64,000 bases of DNA from Paraburkholderia sp. PGU19 (GCF_013426915.1 NZ_AP023180.1:2108001-2172000); one strand, 5' to 3'. Shown: positions 35,501 to 44,884, counted from the stretch's first letter. Translations and numbers: made by a program. The notes: generated by a model not told the origin, from the sequence alone.

Positions 35501-35782
35501 TTAGCCTTTCGGGTCGCCGAACAGGCTGTTCAGATCCTTCGTATCTTCCGACAGGTTGTACTCCTTCTGTACCGCCTTGAGCGCTTCGTCGACTGAGCGG
35601 TCGAAGCCAATTGCATTGCCGAAATTTTTCATCGTCCAGTTGCAGCCGCTTGCGTCCGGTTCCTGCATCTGCGGACGCGGCACACGGATCTTGACGCCGT
35701 CCTCCACCACCTCCGGCGCGCGCTCGATGCGCCGCCTCACCTCGTCCTGTAACTGCGATGCGGTGCGTGTCTTGCGTAGCAT
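35501..35782 (-). CDS. Hypothetical 93-residue protein
   Basis: I do not recognise a named family. The protein is small, soluble and charged: an Arg-rich helix (LRKTRTASQLQDEVRRRIE), a central part with DASGCNWTMKNFGNAIGF, and DRSVDEALKAVQKEYNLSED with an acidic end. The ATG at 35782 is preceded by AGGAGACGCTC. It lies between the repeat and the GST-type gene and is transcribed in the same direction as the latter, 53 bases downstream of it, so the two may share a message. Confidence 0.7.
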   Translation of the reverse strand: MLRKTRTASQLQDEVRRRIERAPEVVEDGVKIRVPRPQMQEPDASGCNWTMKNFGNAIGFDRSVDEALKAVQKEYNLSEDTKDLNSLFGDPKG

Positions 35783-35835
35783 GAGCGTCTCCTGCTCTGT
35801 TGGCTAAAGTCGCTGGACAGTCTAGCGCAACGGCT

Positions 35836-36816
35836 TCACACGAAGCGTTTGCGATCATGCGGCGCGCTGAAATCCTGCACCGGGCCGAGCGGTACGATGC
35901 CCGTCGGGTTCACAGAGCCGTGGCTCTCGTAGTAATGCCGCTTGATATGCTCGAAGTTCACCGTGCCGGCCACGCCCGGGTGCTGGTAGATGTCGCGCGT
36001 ATAAGCCGACAGATTCGGATAGTCCGCGATGCGCCGCAGGTTGCACTTGAAGTGGCCAAAGTACACGGCGTCGAAACGGATCAGCGTCGTGAAGAGTCGG
36101 ATGTCGGCTTCCGTCAGCCGGTTGCCCGTCAGGAAGCGCTGCGTCGACAGTTTCTGTTCGAGCCAGTCCAGCGTCTCGAAGAGCGGCACGACGGCCTCTT
36201 CGTACGCCGCCTGCGTGGTCGCGAAGCCCGACTTGTAGACGCCGTTGTTCACCGTGTCGTAGACGCGTGCGTTGATCGCGTCGATCTCGGCGCGCAGCGG
36301 CGGCGGATAGAAGTCGCCCGGCTCGGCGCCGAGTTCGTCGAACGCCGAGTTCAGCATGCGGATGATTTCCGACGACTCGTTATTGACGATCGTCCGTTGA
36401 TGTTTGTCCCACAGGATCGGCACGGTCACGCGGCCCGTGTAGTGCTTATCCGCGGCAACGTAGACGTCGCGCAGATACTTCGCGTGATTCAGCGTGTCGG
36501 GTACGACGCCCGGGCTGTCGGCAAAGGTCCAGCCGTCGCCGAGCATCAGCCAGTGCACGACGGAGACGCTGATCATGTCCTCAAGACCTTTCAACGCGCG
36601 CACGATCAGCGTGCGGTGCGCCCACGGACACGCCAGGCTCACGTACAGGTGATAACGTCCCGCTTCCGCTTCGAAGCCGTCGTTGCCGCTCGGGCCGGCT
36701 TCGCCGTCGGGTGTGACCCAGTTGCGGAAGATGGCGTCTGTACGCACGAAGCGGCCGCCCGTCGATGCCGTGTCATACCATTTGTCCTGCCATTGACCGT
36801 CGACTAACAATCCCAT
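35836..36816 (-). CDS. Glutathionyl-hydroquinone reductase (Xi-class GST)
   Basis: This 326-residue protein reduces glutathionyl-hydroquinones with glutathione. The catalytic Cys is in the family motif LACPWAHRTLI, and the N-terminal GRFVRTDAIFRNW and the C-terminal helical domain with LTEADIRLFTTLIRFDAVY match YqjG/PcpF-type enzymes in order and length. The ATG at 36816 is used because a 27-codon extension upstream has no homology. The LysR regulator is divergent from it across a 161-base region, which suggests quinone- or stress-responsive control. Confidence 0.93.
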   Translation of the reverse strand: MGLLVDGQWQDKWYDTASTGGRFVRTDAIFRNWVTPDGEAGPSGNDGFEAEAGRYHLYVSLACPWAHRTLIVRALKGLEDMISVSVVHWLMLGDGWTFADSPGVVPDTLNHAKYLRDVYVAADKHYTGRVTVPILWDKHQRTIVNNESSEIIRMLNSAFDELGAEPGDFYPPPLRAEIDAINARVYDTVNNGVYKSGFATTQAAYEEAVVPLFETLDWLEQKLSTQRFLTGNRLTEADIRLFTTLIRFDAVYFGHFKCNLRRIADYPNLSAYTRDIYQHPGVAGTVNFEHIKRHYYESHGSVNPTGIVPLGPVQDFSAPHDRKRFV

Positions 36817-36977
36817 TTCGCTGCTCCTTCTATCCCGCGTTTCCAGCCCGCGCGATATGCGCTGCGCCGCTGCGATGTCAGCCGTGCGGCAAGACATCGG
36901 CAGAAGACCTTATGATGGACCGCCATTCGGGTTTTGCCGTACGATTTTCCCGTTGATCTCATTCGACAGGTTCGCAC

Positions 36978-37892
36978 ATGTTGACGGATGAAGAGCTTGC
37001 GCTGCTCGAAGCGATTCGTGAAAGCGGCAGCTTGTCGCGCGCCGCGGCGCGGCTCGGCAAGGCTCCGTCGACGGTCTCGCACGCGGCGCGCCAGCTCGAA
37101 ACGCGCTTCGACGCGCTGCTGTTCGACCGCCGCCGCTATCGGCTGCAATTGACGCCCGCCGGCCAGCTGCTCGCCGAAGAGGCCGCGCGCCTGATGCAGG
37201 ACGTGTCGCGCATGACGCAACGCGTACGGCAGATCGCCAGCGGCTGGGAAGACCGGCTGTGGATCGTCACCGACGAACTCATGGAGTTCGAGACCTTCAT
37301 GCCCGTCGTCCACGCGTTCGATACGCTGCAATCGGGCGTCAAGCTGCGTCTGACGACGGAAGTGCTCAGCGGCACATGGGAAGCGCTGCGCGACGGCCGC
37401 GCCGACGTGATCGTCGGCGCGACCAACGAGCCGCCCGCCATTCCCGGCTTGCGCTGGTTCGAACTGGGCGTGGTCGACTGGGTGTTCGCCGTGTCGCCGC
37501 GGCATGCGCTCGCGAGCATCAAGGAGCCGCTCAGACGCGAGCAGATCGCGAAGCAGCGCGGTATCGTCGTCGCCGATTCGTCGCGTGCGAGCGGCCGCGC
37601 GTATGGCCTGCTCGGCGGGCAGACTTCACTCGCGGTGCCCAGCATGCGTGCGAAAATCCTTGCGCAGCGCGATGGGCTCGGCGTCGGCTGGTTGCCGCGC
37701 CAACGCGTGGCGTCGCTGCTCAAGCGCGGTGAACTCGTCGAGAAGGAAACCGCCGATCCGCGCGAGCCGAATGTGCTGTACGTCGCATGGCGCGGCGATC
37801 AGGAGGGGCGGGCGCTGAAATGGTGGCTCGACCAGCTGCGCGAGCCGCGCTTTGCGAAACGTCTGGTGCAGGGGATCGATCAGTTCGCGTGA
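36978..37892 (+). CDS. LysR family transcription regulator
   Basis: This 304-residue protein has an N-terminal winged helix-turn-helix (ALLEAIRESGSLSRAAARL, then KAPSTVSHAARQLE) and a type 2 periplasmic-binding-like effector domain from about residue 90. It is divergent from the glutathionyl-hydroquinone reductase gene, the usual arrangement for a LysR protein and its target. The effector is not evident from sequence. Confidence 0.92.
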   Translation: MLTDEELALLEAIRESGSLSRAAARLGKAPSTVSHAARQLETRFDALLFDRRRYRLQLTPAGQLLAEEAARLMQDVSRMTQRVRQIASGWEDRLWIVTDELMEFETFMPVVHAFDTLQSGVKLRLTTEVLSGTWEALRDGRADVIVGATNEPPAIPGLRWFELGVVDWVFAVSPRHALASIKEPLRREQIAKQRGIVVADSSRASGRAYGLLGGQTSLAVPSMRAKILAQRDGLGVGWLPRQRVASLLKRGELVEKETADPREPNVLYVAWRGDQEGRALKWWLDQLREPRFAKRLVQGIDQFA

Positions 37893-38110
37893 AGGGCGTG
37901 GCGTGTCCTGCCAGTCCGATGAACTGTCGACAGGCGCGCGAAACAAACGGAAATACGACGGAAACCCGCGCCTCGCGCGTTGAAGGAATAAAGCGACCGG
38001 ATGGGGCGTTCTGTTGATATGACGATTGCAGTGCGCCGCTTGCACGATGAAGACCCGCCGGCTTGCACCTCGCTTTCGCCGTCCCTACCGACTTCCAACC
38101 AGAACGGCTC

Positions 38111-38731
38111 ATGAACACATCGACAACTTCCCGCACGGCCTCGCGCGACGGCATCGAGACGCTTTCCACGCCGGCGCACGCGTCCCGCTACACACGCACC
38201 GCGATGATCCTGCATTGGCTGATTGCCGTGCTCATCATCGTGAACGTGGTGCTTGGGCTTTCCGCCGATGCGCTGCCCGACGACTGGGTGCGCCCCGTCA
38301 TCGACACGCACAAGTCGATCGGCATCACGGTGCTCGGCCTTGCGCTGCTGCGCCTGCTGTGGCGCGCGTCGCACCGGCCGCCGCCGTTGCCGCGCGAGTT
38401 TCCGTCGTGGGAGCGGATGGCTGCGCACGTCGCGCACTTCCTGCTCTATTTCGTGATGATCGCGCTGCCGCTGTCGGGCTGGATGCACGACTCCGCGTGG
38501 AAAGCGGCGGCAACCCATCCGATGCATCTGTTCGGCGTGGTCCCGTTTCCGCGCATCGGCTTCATCATGAATCTCGATCCCGCCGTGAAAGAGCCGCTGC
38601 ACGACAGATTCGGCGCGCTGCACACGTACCTCGGCTATGCGCTGTACGCGTTGCTGGCGATGCACATTGGCGGCGCGCTCAAGCATGAGTTGTTCGACCG
38701 TCATTCCGTCATCAAGCGGATGGTGCCGTGA
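38111..38731 (+). CDS. Cytochrome b561
   Basis: This 206-residue inner-membrane protein is a four-helix di-haem cytochrome of the bacterial b561 type. Candidate haem His residues lie in MILHWLIAVL, VIDTHKSIGI, LHTYLGYALY and LAMHIGGALKH, one per helix as expected. It could move electrons from quinol to periplasmic partners. The ATG at 38111 is chosen because 30 residues of loop precede the first helix. The stop overlaps the glycosyltransferase start by one base (TGATG). Confidence 0.92.
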   Translation: MNTSTTSRTASRDGIETLSTPAHASRYTRTAMILHWLIAVLIIVNVVLGLSADALPDDWVRPVIDTHKSIGITVLGLALLRLLWRASHRPPPLPREFPSWERMAAHVAHFLLYFVMIALPLSGWMHDSAWKAAATHPMHLFGVVPFPRIGFIMNLDPAVKEPLHDRFGALHTYLGYALYALLAMHIGGALKHELFDRHSVIKRMVP

Positions 38732-40269
38732 TGGATATCGACGTGATCGAAGATGCGACGCTGACGAACCACAGCCTGTCCGACGAGCCCACGGTGGTAG
38801 CGGGCGAGCGTCCAAGGCCGTCGCTGCGCGAAGCGCTCGCCGCCGCGTCGCCGCGCATCAACCCGCGCAAGGGCACCTGGCAGAGCGCCGTGATTCACGG
38901 CAGCGTGACCGCCTTGTGGCTGCTGCTGTTCGCGCGCGCGTTCTTTCTGCATGGCGCGCTCGCGTGGTCGACGGGGATCGCTTACGTGCTGTACGACACG
39001 CTGCTGCTCGCGTTCGTCACTATCAAGACCTGGCCGCTGATCCGCCGCTCGTTGCCTGCGCACCGGTCTGCAGTTGGCGGGAAACTGCCCACTATGGGCG
39101 TCATCGTCGCCTCGCACAACGAGGCTGGCGTGCTGCCCGTGACGCTTGCCGCACTGCTGCGGCAGATGCACGGCCCGGCGCAGATCGTGATCGCCGACGA
39201 CGGCTCGACGGACGGCACGCGCGATCTGCTCACCGGCCGCTTCGGTCTGACGGAGCCCGCGTTGGGCGTACTGAGCGCGCCGAGCAGCCGCTATCCGAAT
39301 CTGCACTGGCTGCGCGTGCCGCATGGCGGCAAGGCGCTGGCGCTGAATGCCGCGATCGACGTGATGACGACGGACACCGTCATGACCGTGGACGCCGACA
39401 CGCTGCTCGCCGACGACGCCACGCTCGCGATGCGAGCGGCCTTCGCGCAGTCGCCGAAGCTGGTCGCGGCGACGGGCATTCTCGTGCCCGTGTGCAACCG
39501 CACGGCGAGCGGGCGCGTGTTCCAGTGGTTCCAGACTTACGAATACATGCGCAACTTCATCGCGCGCTTCGCATGGATGCGGGCCGACAGTCTGCTGCTG
39601 GTGTCGGGCGCATTTGCGTCGTTCCGGCGCGACGCGCTCGTCGCCGTCGGCGGCTTCGACGCGCAATGCCTCGTCGAAGATTACGAGCTGATTCACCGGC
39701 TGCGGCGCTATTCCGTCGATCACGACCTCGGCTGGGACGTGCGCGTGGTCGGCGACGCCCACGCGCAGACGGAAGCGCCCGCAACGCTCGGCGCGTTCCT
39801 GCGCCAGCGCCGCCGCTGGTTCGCGGGCTTCCTGCAAACGCAGTACTGGAACCGCGACATGACGGGCAACGCACGTTATGGCACGCTCGGCCGGCTGATG
39901 CTGCCCGTGAAGGCGTTCGACACGATGCAGCCGGTCTACGGCCTGACTGCGTTCGCGTTGCTGCTCGGCTTCGTGGTCGGCGGACATGGGTTGATCGTCG
40001 TGTCGATCTTCAGCGTGATCGGCCTGAAGACGGCGATCGACCTCGCGTTCTATCTGTGGAGCATCCATCTGTACCGCCGCTGGACGGGGCTGACGCACGG
40101 CACGAGCTTGCCGATGGCTGTCGTTGCCGCCATTGCCGAGCCGTTCACCTTCCAGCTGCTCCGGCATACGGGCGCGGTGCTCGGCTGGCTGCAATTTCTA
40201 CGCGGTGGCAAGACGTGGGGCAAGCAGCATCGGTCGGGTCTCGTGGGCGCGACGCAGAGTACGCGTTGA
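38731..40269 (+). CDS. Membrane GT2 glycosyltransferase (processive type)
   Basis: This 512-residue protein has two N-terminal helices, a cytosolic GT-A domain (about residues 125-360) and two to three C-terminal helices. Catalytic motifs are ADDGSTDGT, VDADTLL, LVEDYELIHRL and the QxxRW-type QRRRWFAGFLQTQYW found in processive enzymes such as cellulose or poly-GlcNAc synthases. It probably makes or extends a surface polysaccharide, but no deacetylase, exporter or PilZ gene lies beside it. The ATG at 38731 overlaps the cytochrome b561 stop, an unusual pairing. Confidence 0.9.
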   Translation: MDIDVIEDATLTNHSLSDEPTVVAGERPRPSLREALAAASPRINPRKGTWQSAVIHGSVTALWLLLFARAFFLHGALAWSTGIAYVLYDTLLLAFVTIKTWPLIRRSLPAHRSAVGGKLPTMGVIVASHNEAGVLPVTLAALLRQMHGPAQIVIADDGSTDGTRDLLTGRFGLTEPALGVLSAPSSRYPNLHWLRVPHGGKALALNAAIDVMTTDTVMTVDADTLLADDATLAMRAAFAQSPKLVAATGILVPVCNRTASGRVFQWFQTYEYMRNFIARFAWMRADSLLLVSGAFASFRRDALVAVGGFDAQCLVEDYELIHRLRRYSVDHDLGWDVRVVGDAHAQTEAPATLGAFLRQRRRWFAGFLQTQYWNRDMTGNARYGTLGRLMLPVKAFDTMQPVYGLTAFALLLGFVVGGHGLIVVSIFSVIGLKTAIDLAFYLWSIHLYRRWTGLTHGTSLPMAVVAAIAEPFTFQLLRHTGAVLGWLQFLRGGKTWGKQHRSGLVGATQSTR

Positions 40270-40344
40270 GCGCGGTTGCGGTGCATATCGGCGACGTATG
40301 ACGTTGTTGCGAGTTTCTTGAGCGTTGCGGCTGCAACAAAATGG

Positions 40345-40376
40345 AAGGGCGGTGCTTCGGCGCCGCCCTTTGTTTT
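40345..40376 (+). terminator. Intrinsic terminator after the glycosyltransferase
   Basis: AAGGGCGGTGC (40345-40355) pairs with GCGCCGCCCTT (40360-40370) with one mismatch around a TTCG tetraloop, followed by TGTTTTT. It closes the b561-glycosyltransferase transcript. Confidence 0.85.
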
Positions 40377-40556
40377 TGGCGCAACGACGGGGGCGTCGAC
40401 GCTCATCCGGTAATGCCTACCGGCACGCCTACCTGCGGTGAGTCCTCATAATTCTCGGACGCGACTTCTAGTAGACTGACCGGACATCGGTTTTCTAACT
40501 ATCAAATCCGCTCGGTCCCGGCGACCGGCCGACCGTTGTGCCAGGAGGCTTCATTC

Positions 40557-41681
40557 ATGCACGTAGTCGCTCCGTTGGACAGCAGTTCCGTCGATAACCC
40601 TCCCAAGGCTGCCGTGCGCGATCTGCGCCGCGTCGATATTCATCCCGATCACTGGTATCCCCTTGCATGGTCGCGCGAAGTGAAGCGCGGTAAAACGCAT
40701 GCCGTGCGCTTTGCAGGCGAGCCGATCGTGCTGGCGCGCACCGAATCGGGCAAGGTGATCGCACTGGAGGATCGCTGCGCGCATCGGCAGGTGCCGCTGA
40801 GCGGCGGTGTGGTCGACGGCGAGGCTATCCGCTGCGGTTACCACGGCTGGACCTACGACTGCTCGGGCAAATGCATCGATGTGCCGTATCTCGGCCGTGA
40901 GCGACTGCCGAATGGCGTGCGCGCGTACCCGTGCCGCGAAGCCGAAGGGCTGATTTTCGTGTTTCCGGGCGATGCCGCGCTCGCCGAGAGGATGCCGCTG
41001 CCGCCGCTCGGTTCCGTGGCCGACAAGGCGTACAAGACGCGGCGCTTCGGCCGCGAAGTGGCGTGCCACTACTCGTTCATGCACGAAAACCTGATGGATA
41101 TGAACCATCAGTTTCTGCACCGCAAGCAGATGGGCAAGATGCGCGCGCGTTCGCTGGGCCGGCGGCGCGGCGACGACTGGGTCGAAGTGGACTACACGTT
41201 CGCGCGTGAAGCGGGTCAGCAGCCGATCGGCGAAGCGCTGGTGTTCGGGCAAAGCCGCAAGACCACGAGAGCCGACGACAAGGACGTGATGACGATCCGC
41301 ACGCAGTATCCGTTTCAGACGCTGCGGATTCGCACGTCCGACGGGACGATCGTGATGGACCTGTGGATCTGCTACGTGCCGCTCGATCGCGATCAGCGCA
41401 CCAATCGCACGTTTGGCCTGCTGTCCATCAAGCGGCCGAAGATCGGCGCACTGCTCGACGTCGCGTGGCCGCTGCTGGTGTGGTTCACCGAGCGCATCTT
41501 CAAGGAGGACCGCTGGATCGTCGAACTCGAGCAGGCCGCGCACGACGCGCAAGGCGCCGACTGGAATCACGAAGTCTTCCCGGTGATCAACGAGCTGCGC
41601 GATCTGCTGCGCGAATGCGGCGCGCCCGCGGCGCGGCGGGTGATTCCTATCGAGCCTTCTGCCGAGTCCGTTGCCGTCTGA
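40557..41681 (+). CDS. Rieske non-haem iron oxygenase
   Basis: This 374-residue oxygenase alpha-subunit-like protein has an N-terminal Rieske [2Fe-2S] domain with C74-x-H76 and C93-x2-H96 (RCAHRQVPLSGG; RCGYHGWTYD). Its C-terminal catalytic domain carries the mononuclear iron motif ENLMDMNHQFLH. No ferredoxin or reductase gene is adjacent, so electrons must come from elsewhere. The ATG at 40557 has AGGAGG eight bases upstream; a longer frame starting at 40536 is less likely. The substrate is unknown; aromatic, steroid-like or terpenoid compounds are possible. Confidence 0.92.
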   Translation: MHVVAPLDSSSVDNPPKAAVRDLRRVDIHPDHWYPLAWSREVKRGKTHAVRFAGEPIVLARTESGKVIALEDRCAHRQVPLSGGVVDGEAIRCGYHGWTYDCSGKCIDVPYLGRERLPNGVRAYPCREAEGLIFVFPGDAALAERMPLPPLGSVADKAYKTRRFGREVACHYSFMHENLMDMNHQFLHRKQMGKMRARSLGRRRGDDWVEVDYTFAREAGQQPIGEALVFGQSRKTTRADDKDVMTIRTQYPFQTLRIRTSDGTIVMDLWICYVPLDRDQRTNRTFGLLSIKRPKIGALLDVAWPLLVWFTERIFKEDRWIVELEQAAHDAQGADWNHEVFPVINELRDLLRECGAPAARRVIPIEPSAESVAV

Positions 41682-41823
41682 CTGTGCGGCGTTTCGTTTC
41701 AAACGGCCATTGATCGGACGTTAGGCGTTCGAACGTTCGGCCCCTCTCATTCGTCGCGACTTTCTGTCCGCGCGGTGCACGCGGCGAGCGTGCGATGCTT
41801 CGACAATGCGTTATGCTTGATTT

Positions 41824-41845
41824 GTCCGCCCGGCTTCGGGCGGAC
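41824..41845. promoter_or_regulatory. Perfect 9-bp hairpin upstream of the SRPBCC gene
   Basis: GTCCGCCCG (41824-41832) and CGGGCGGAC (41837-41845) surround a GCTT loop. It lies 30 bases before the ATG at 41875 and lacks a T run. It may be a leader structure or operator rather than a terminator. Confidence 0.4.
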
Positions 41846-41874
41846 GCGATGCATCGTTCGAAGGAGGCTGTCTC

Positions 41875-42339
41875 ATGTCCGAGGATGGCGACGCAACTCC
41901 GCCGATCGCGGATCTGCAAATCGTGTCGACGCGCGTGTTCGATTTTCCGCGCGATCTCGTGTTCAGGGCCTGGACTGAGCCGGTCCATCTCGCGCACTGG
42001 TGGGGCCCGAAGGGCTTCACGAATTCCTTCCACGAATTCGATCTACGTCCGGGCGGCAACTGGCGCCTCGCGATGCACGGGCCGGACGGCGTCGAGTACA
42101 AGAATCACAGTGTATTCGTCGAGATCGTCGCGCCCGAACGTATCGTGTTCGATCACGTGTCGGGTCCGCAATACCGCGTCACGGCGACTTTCGATGCGCT
42201 GAGCGACGAACAGACGGGCATCACGTTTCGCATGGTCTTCGAGACGCCTGCCGTGTGCGCGCAGGTGAAGACGTTTGCCGTCAAGGCCAACGAAGAGAAC
42301 TTCGACCGTCTGCAGAAGGAGTTGAAGCGGATGGTTTGA
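41875..42339 (+). CDS. SRPBCC (AHSA1-like) domain protein
   Basis: This 154-residue START-like protein shows the usual family signature: TRVFDFPRDLVFRAWTEPVH, HWWGPKGFTNSFHEFDLRPG, GGNWRLAMHGPDG and a closing helix ENFDRLQKELKRM. Such proteins bind hydrophobic ligands; the partner is unknown. The ATG at 41875 follows GAAGGAGGCTGTCTC. It is distinct from the SRPBCC protein at 32838 and lacks an ArsR partner here. Confidence 0.88.
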   Translation: MSEDGDATPPIADLQIVSTRVFDFPRDLVFRAWTEPVHLAHWWGPKGFTNSFHEFDLRPGGNWRLAMHGPDGVEYKNHSVFVEIVAPERIVFDHVSGPQYRVTATFDALSDEQTGITFRMVFETPAVCAQVKTFAVKANEENFDRLQKELKRMV

Positions 42340-42402
42340 GCGGGCGTCACGGTTCTCGTGACGCTATTCCGCCAGCTCAGTCCGTTCCGTCAGTTCAATA
42401 GG

Positions 42403-42438
42403 CAACGGTCTCACGTTCCGAAGAACGTGAGGCCGTTG
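42403..42438. terminator. Long near-perfect hairpin between convergent genes
   Basis: Sixteen-base arms (42403-42418 and 42423-42438) pair with a single mismatch around a CGAA loop. It lies between the SRPBCC and porin stops. No T run follows on either strand, so termination is likely but not certain. Confidence 0.5.
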
Positions 42439-42510
42439 TGGTCGCCTCGTGGGCCCGAGCGCTTACGGCGGGTCGATCGTACGTATCAACCCGCCGCGCT
42501 TCGTGTGTGA

Positions 42511-43623
42511 TTAGAAGCGGTGACGCAAGCCAACGGATGCGACGCCCTGGCGGTGCGTCGACGAAACGCCCGTCGTGCTGCCGTTGTCGATCACTGCGTT
42601 GATCGTCGAGCCATCCGGCGCGCTCGTTTCCTGATACGTGCCTTGCACGTACACGTCCGTGCGCTTCGACAGCGAGTAGTCGCCCTTCAGGCCGACCTGG
42701 TTCGCGTGGAAGTGTGCATTTTCAGCCGCGCCGTTCGAGTACGTGTAGGCAATGCCCAGACCCAGCGCAGGCGTCAGGTTGTAGGTGGCGTTGGCTTCGT
42801 AGTTGTTGGTGTGAACGGAACCCGTGCTGCCCGTCACGTTGTCGAGGCGAGCTTGCGTCCATACGATGCCGAACAGCGCCGGGCCGAACGCGTAGGTTGC
42901 GCCCGCGCCGAACTGGCGCTGACGGAACGACACGCCCGTCAGACCGATATTGTTCAGATCGAGGTTGTTGTAAGCGCCGCCCGACGTGGCATTCGGGTTG
43001 TTCTGCTGCGCGTAGCCCGCGCCGACGCGCAGGCCTGCGTTTTCATAGCCCGCGCCGACGCTGTATGCGCGGTTGTTGGCGAACTGCGAGCTGTTCGAGA
43101 ACGAGTAGGTGCCGCCGAACGAGAAGCCCGAGTAGTTGGCGCTCGCGAACTTGATCGAGTTGCTGGCTGCGTCCTGGCTGTTCTTGTCGAGGTGATCGAG
43201 GTTGCCGTAGTGGGCGAAGTTCGCGCCGCCCCAGCTGCCCGTTGCCGATAGCGGCGACACGAAGTCCTGCATCGCGTCGTACTGACGGCCCAGCGTGACC
43301 GTGCCAAACTGGCTCGACAGGCCGACGAACGACTGACGCGAGAACATCTTGCCTTGCGATGCCTGTGCACCGTTGTTCGTGTCGAAGCCTTCTTCCAACG
43401 TGAAGATGGTCTTCAGGCCGCCGCCGAGGTCTTCGACGCCGCGCAAGCCGAAGCGGTTTTCATCCGTCGAGCCGCTGCCGACTGCCCACTGGTGGCCGCC
43501 ATTGACGTTGCTCGTGTAGGAGATCGACGTGTCCAGCGTGCCGTACAGCGTGACGCTGCTTTGTGCGTGCGCGACCGAGGCGAACGAGGCAGCCACTGCC
43601 GTCGCGATCAGAATCTTCTTCAT
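42511..43623 (-). CDS. Gram-negative general porin (OmpC/Opc-like)
   Basis: This 370-residue outer-membrane beta-barrel belongs to the burkholderial porin family. It has a signal peptide (MKKILIATAVAASFASVAHAQ), then SSVTLYGTLDTSISY. The segment ENRFGLRGVEDLGGGLKTIF and the C-terminal VASVGLRHRF, ending in Phe as barrel-assembly signals do, are family hallmarks. Sixteen strands are expected, forming a trimeric diffusion pore. The ATG at 43623 has AAGGAAG upstream. A TATACT that could be its -10 lies at 43740-43745 on the minus strand. Confidence 0.95.
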   Translation of the reverse strand: MKKILIATAVAASFASVAHAQSSVTLYGTLDTSISYTSNVNGGHQWAVGSGSTDENRFGLRGVEDLGGGLKTIFTLEEGFDTNNGAQASQGKMFSRQSFVGLSSQFGTVTLGRQYDAMQDFVSPLSATGSWGGANFAHYGNLDHLDKNSQDAASNSIKFASANYSGFSFGGTYSFSNSSQFANNRAYSVGAGYENAGLRVGAGYAQQNNPNATSGGAYNNLDLNNIGLTGVSFRQRQFGAGATYAFGPALFGIVWTQARLDNVTGSTGSVHTNNYEANATYNLTPALGLGIAYTYSNGAAENAHFHANQVGLKGDYSLSKRTDVYVQGTYQETSAPDGSTINAVIDNGSTTGVSSTHRQGVASVGLRHRF

Positions 43624-44527
43624 CTGTGCTTCCTTCAGTTCATGGGGCAATACGAGGCTTGAATACAAACGGACAAGCTATGCATGCCGCGTCCTGTACG
43701 AAGCAAGACCACTTAACTTGCCCGGTTTGGGGAAGCGCAAGTATAGAAAGGGACCCTAACTATCGATTGATATTCAAACTGGAAATGGTCTGTTTCCATA
43801 AAAGAAAGGAAAGACGCAGGGGATTGATTTGATTTGTATTTTTGGCTGGACTGGTTTTCGATTTTTTTATTGGTATAAATTTTAATGTTGTGATATGACA
43901 ACGAAGTTTGGCAGTGATTTATTTGAGATAAGCCATATATAAGAAATGGAAGCGATGCATTCGGCTAAAACAGCGGTTTCGGCTCGATGTGAATCGGTGG
44001 AAGGCCGTGAAATAGCGGGTAAGACGTCGGAGACGATTTCGTCAGAGTGTGTCATAAATCAAAATGTCAGTGAACTTTTTTGAGTGATTGAGATCGTCGA
44101 TGTAATTGAATTAATTTGAATTCGTCCACTATGAATATAGTTAAGGATTAGACGTATCACGCGGAAAATACGGATCTCAATCAAAGACAAATTTTTGCAA
44201 TTTAGCTATCCAGGAGAGCAGTGACATTATTTGGCAAAAATCAAGGCGGCGATTGAGCTTCAATCGCGATTGCGACGCGGACGATCTCGCGCTTCAACAT
44301 GTCATGCTCCTGCCTGATTGAAGATGTATCTTCCTCAGCAAGCGTTGTGCCATTTCCATCAGCGGAATGCCCATTCGCGCAGCAGACCTTTTCGCCCGCG
44401 TTGCCACTTTGCTAGACTGCCTTCGCCAGCAGATTCAAGCTTTGCTGCCATCGCCGCCGCGCCACCCGTCTCACGAAGTACGGCACCCCCGAACGCAGCG
44501 GCCCGACAACCGGAACACGGAGTCACC
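43624..44527. other. Long AT-rich intergenic region upstream of the porin
   Basis: About 900 bases separate the porin and YCII genes. From about 43740 to 44330 the sequence is strikingly AT-rich (for example GATTTTTTTATTGG), in contrast to flanking GC-rich coding DNA. I find no supportable gene, tRNA or small-RNA signature by eye. It probably houses porin regulation and may be bound by nucleoid proteins. An extended -10 (TGCTAGACT, 44410-44418) could serve the YCII gene at 44528. Confidence 0.5.
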
Positions 44528-44884
44528 ATGTCTTACATGCTGCTCATCGTCGAACCCACCGAGCAACGCGAGGAACGCGGCGAAGTCGCGGGTCGCGCCG
44601 TCTACGACCGCATGCTCAAATACCGCGCCGAGTTGCAGTCGCGCGGCCAGCTGATCGCCGCCGAATCGCTGTCGCCCAGCAAGAAGGGTGTGCGCCTCGA
44701 AAAGCGCGACGGGCAGACCCGCCTGATCGACGGGCCGTTTGCCGAAGCGAAGGAAATGATCGGCGGCTTCTTTCTGCTGAACGTCGATACCTACGAAGAA
44801 GCGCTCGCGCTCGCCAACGAATGTCCGGCCGCCGAGTGGTGCACCATCGAAGTCCGTAAGGTCGCGCCGTGCTACGAGTACTGA
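44528..44884 (+). CDS. YCII/DGPF-domain protein
   Basis: This 118-residue protein belongs to the YCII superfamily, with the DGPF signature in LIDGPFAEAKEMIGGFF. The fold is a ferredoxin-like barrel with a probable catalytic His/Asp pair in distant relatives; function is unknown. The long upstream frame is rejected because homology starts at MSYMLLIVEP. Genes of this type accompany ECF42 sigma factors, and an ECF42-type sigma gene lies 1 kb downstream. This copy lies upstream of the ECF42-type promoter signature at 44945, so it may be expressed separately. Confidence 0.88.
   Translation: MSYMLLIVEPTEQREERGEVAGRAVYDRMLKYRAELQSRGQLIAAESLSPSKKGVRLEKRDGQTRLIDGPFAEAKEMIGGFFLLNVDTYEEALALANECPAAEWCTIEVRKVAPCYEY

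Noticed and set aside
37924..37933. CTGTCGACAG, containing TGTCGA, as a third ECF42-type promoter
   Set aside because: No CGTC follows at 17 bases and the flanks differ; it is just a short palindrome.
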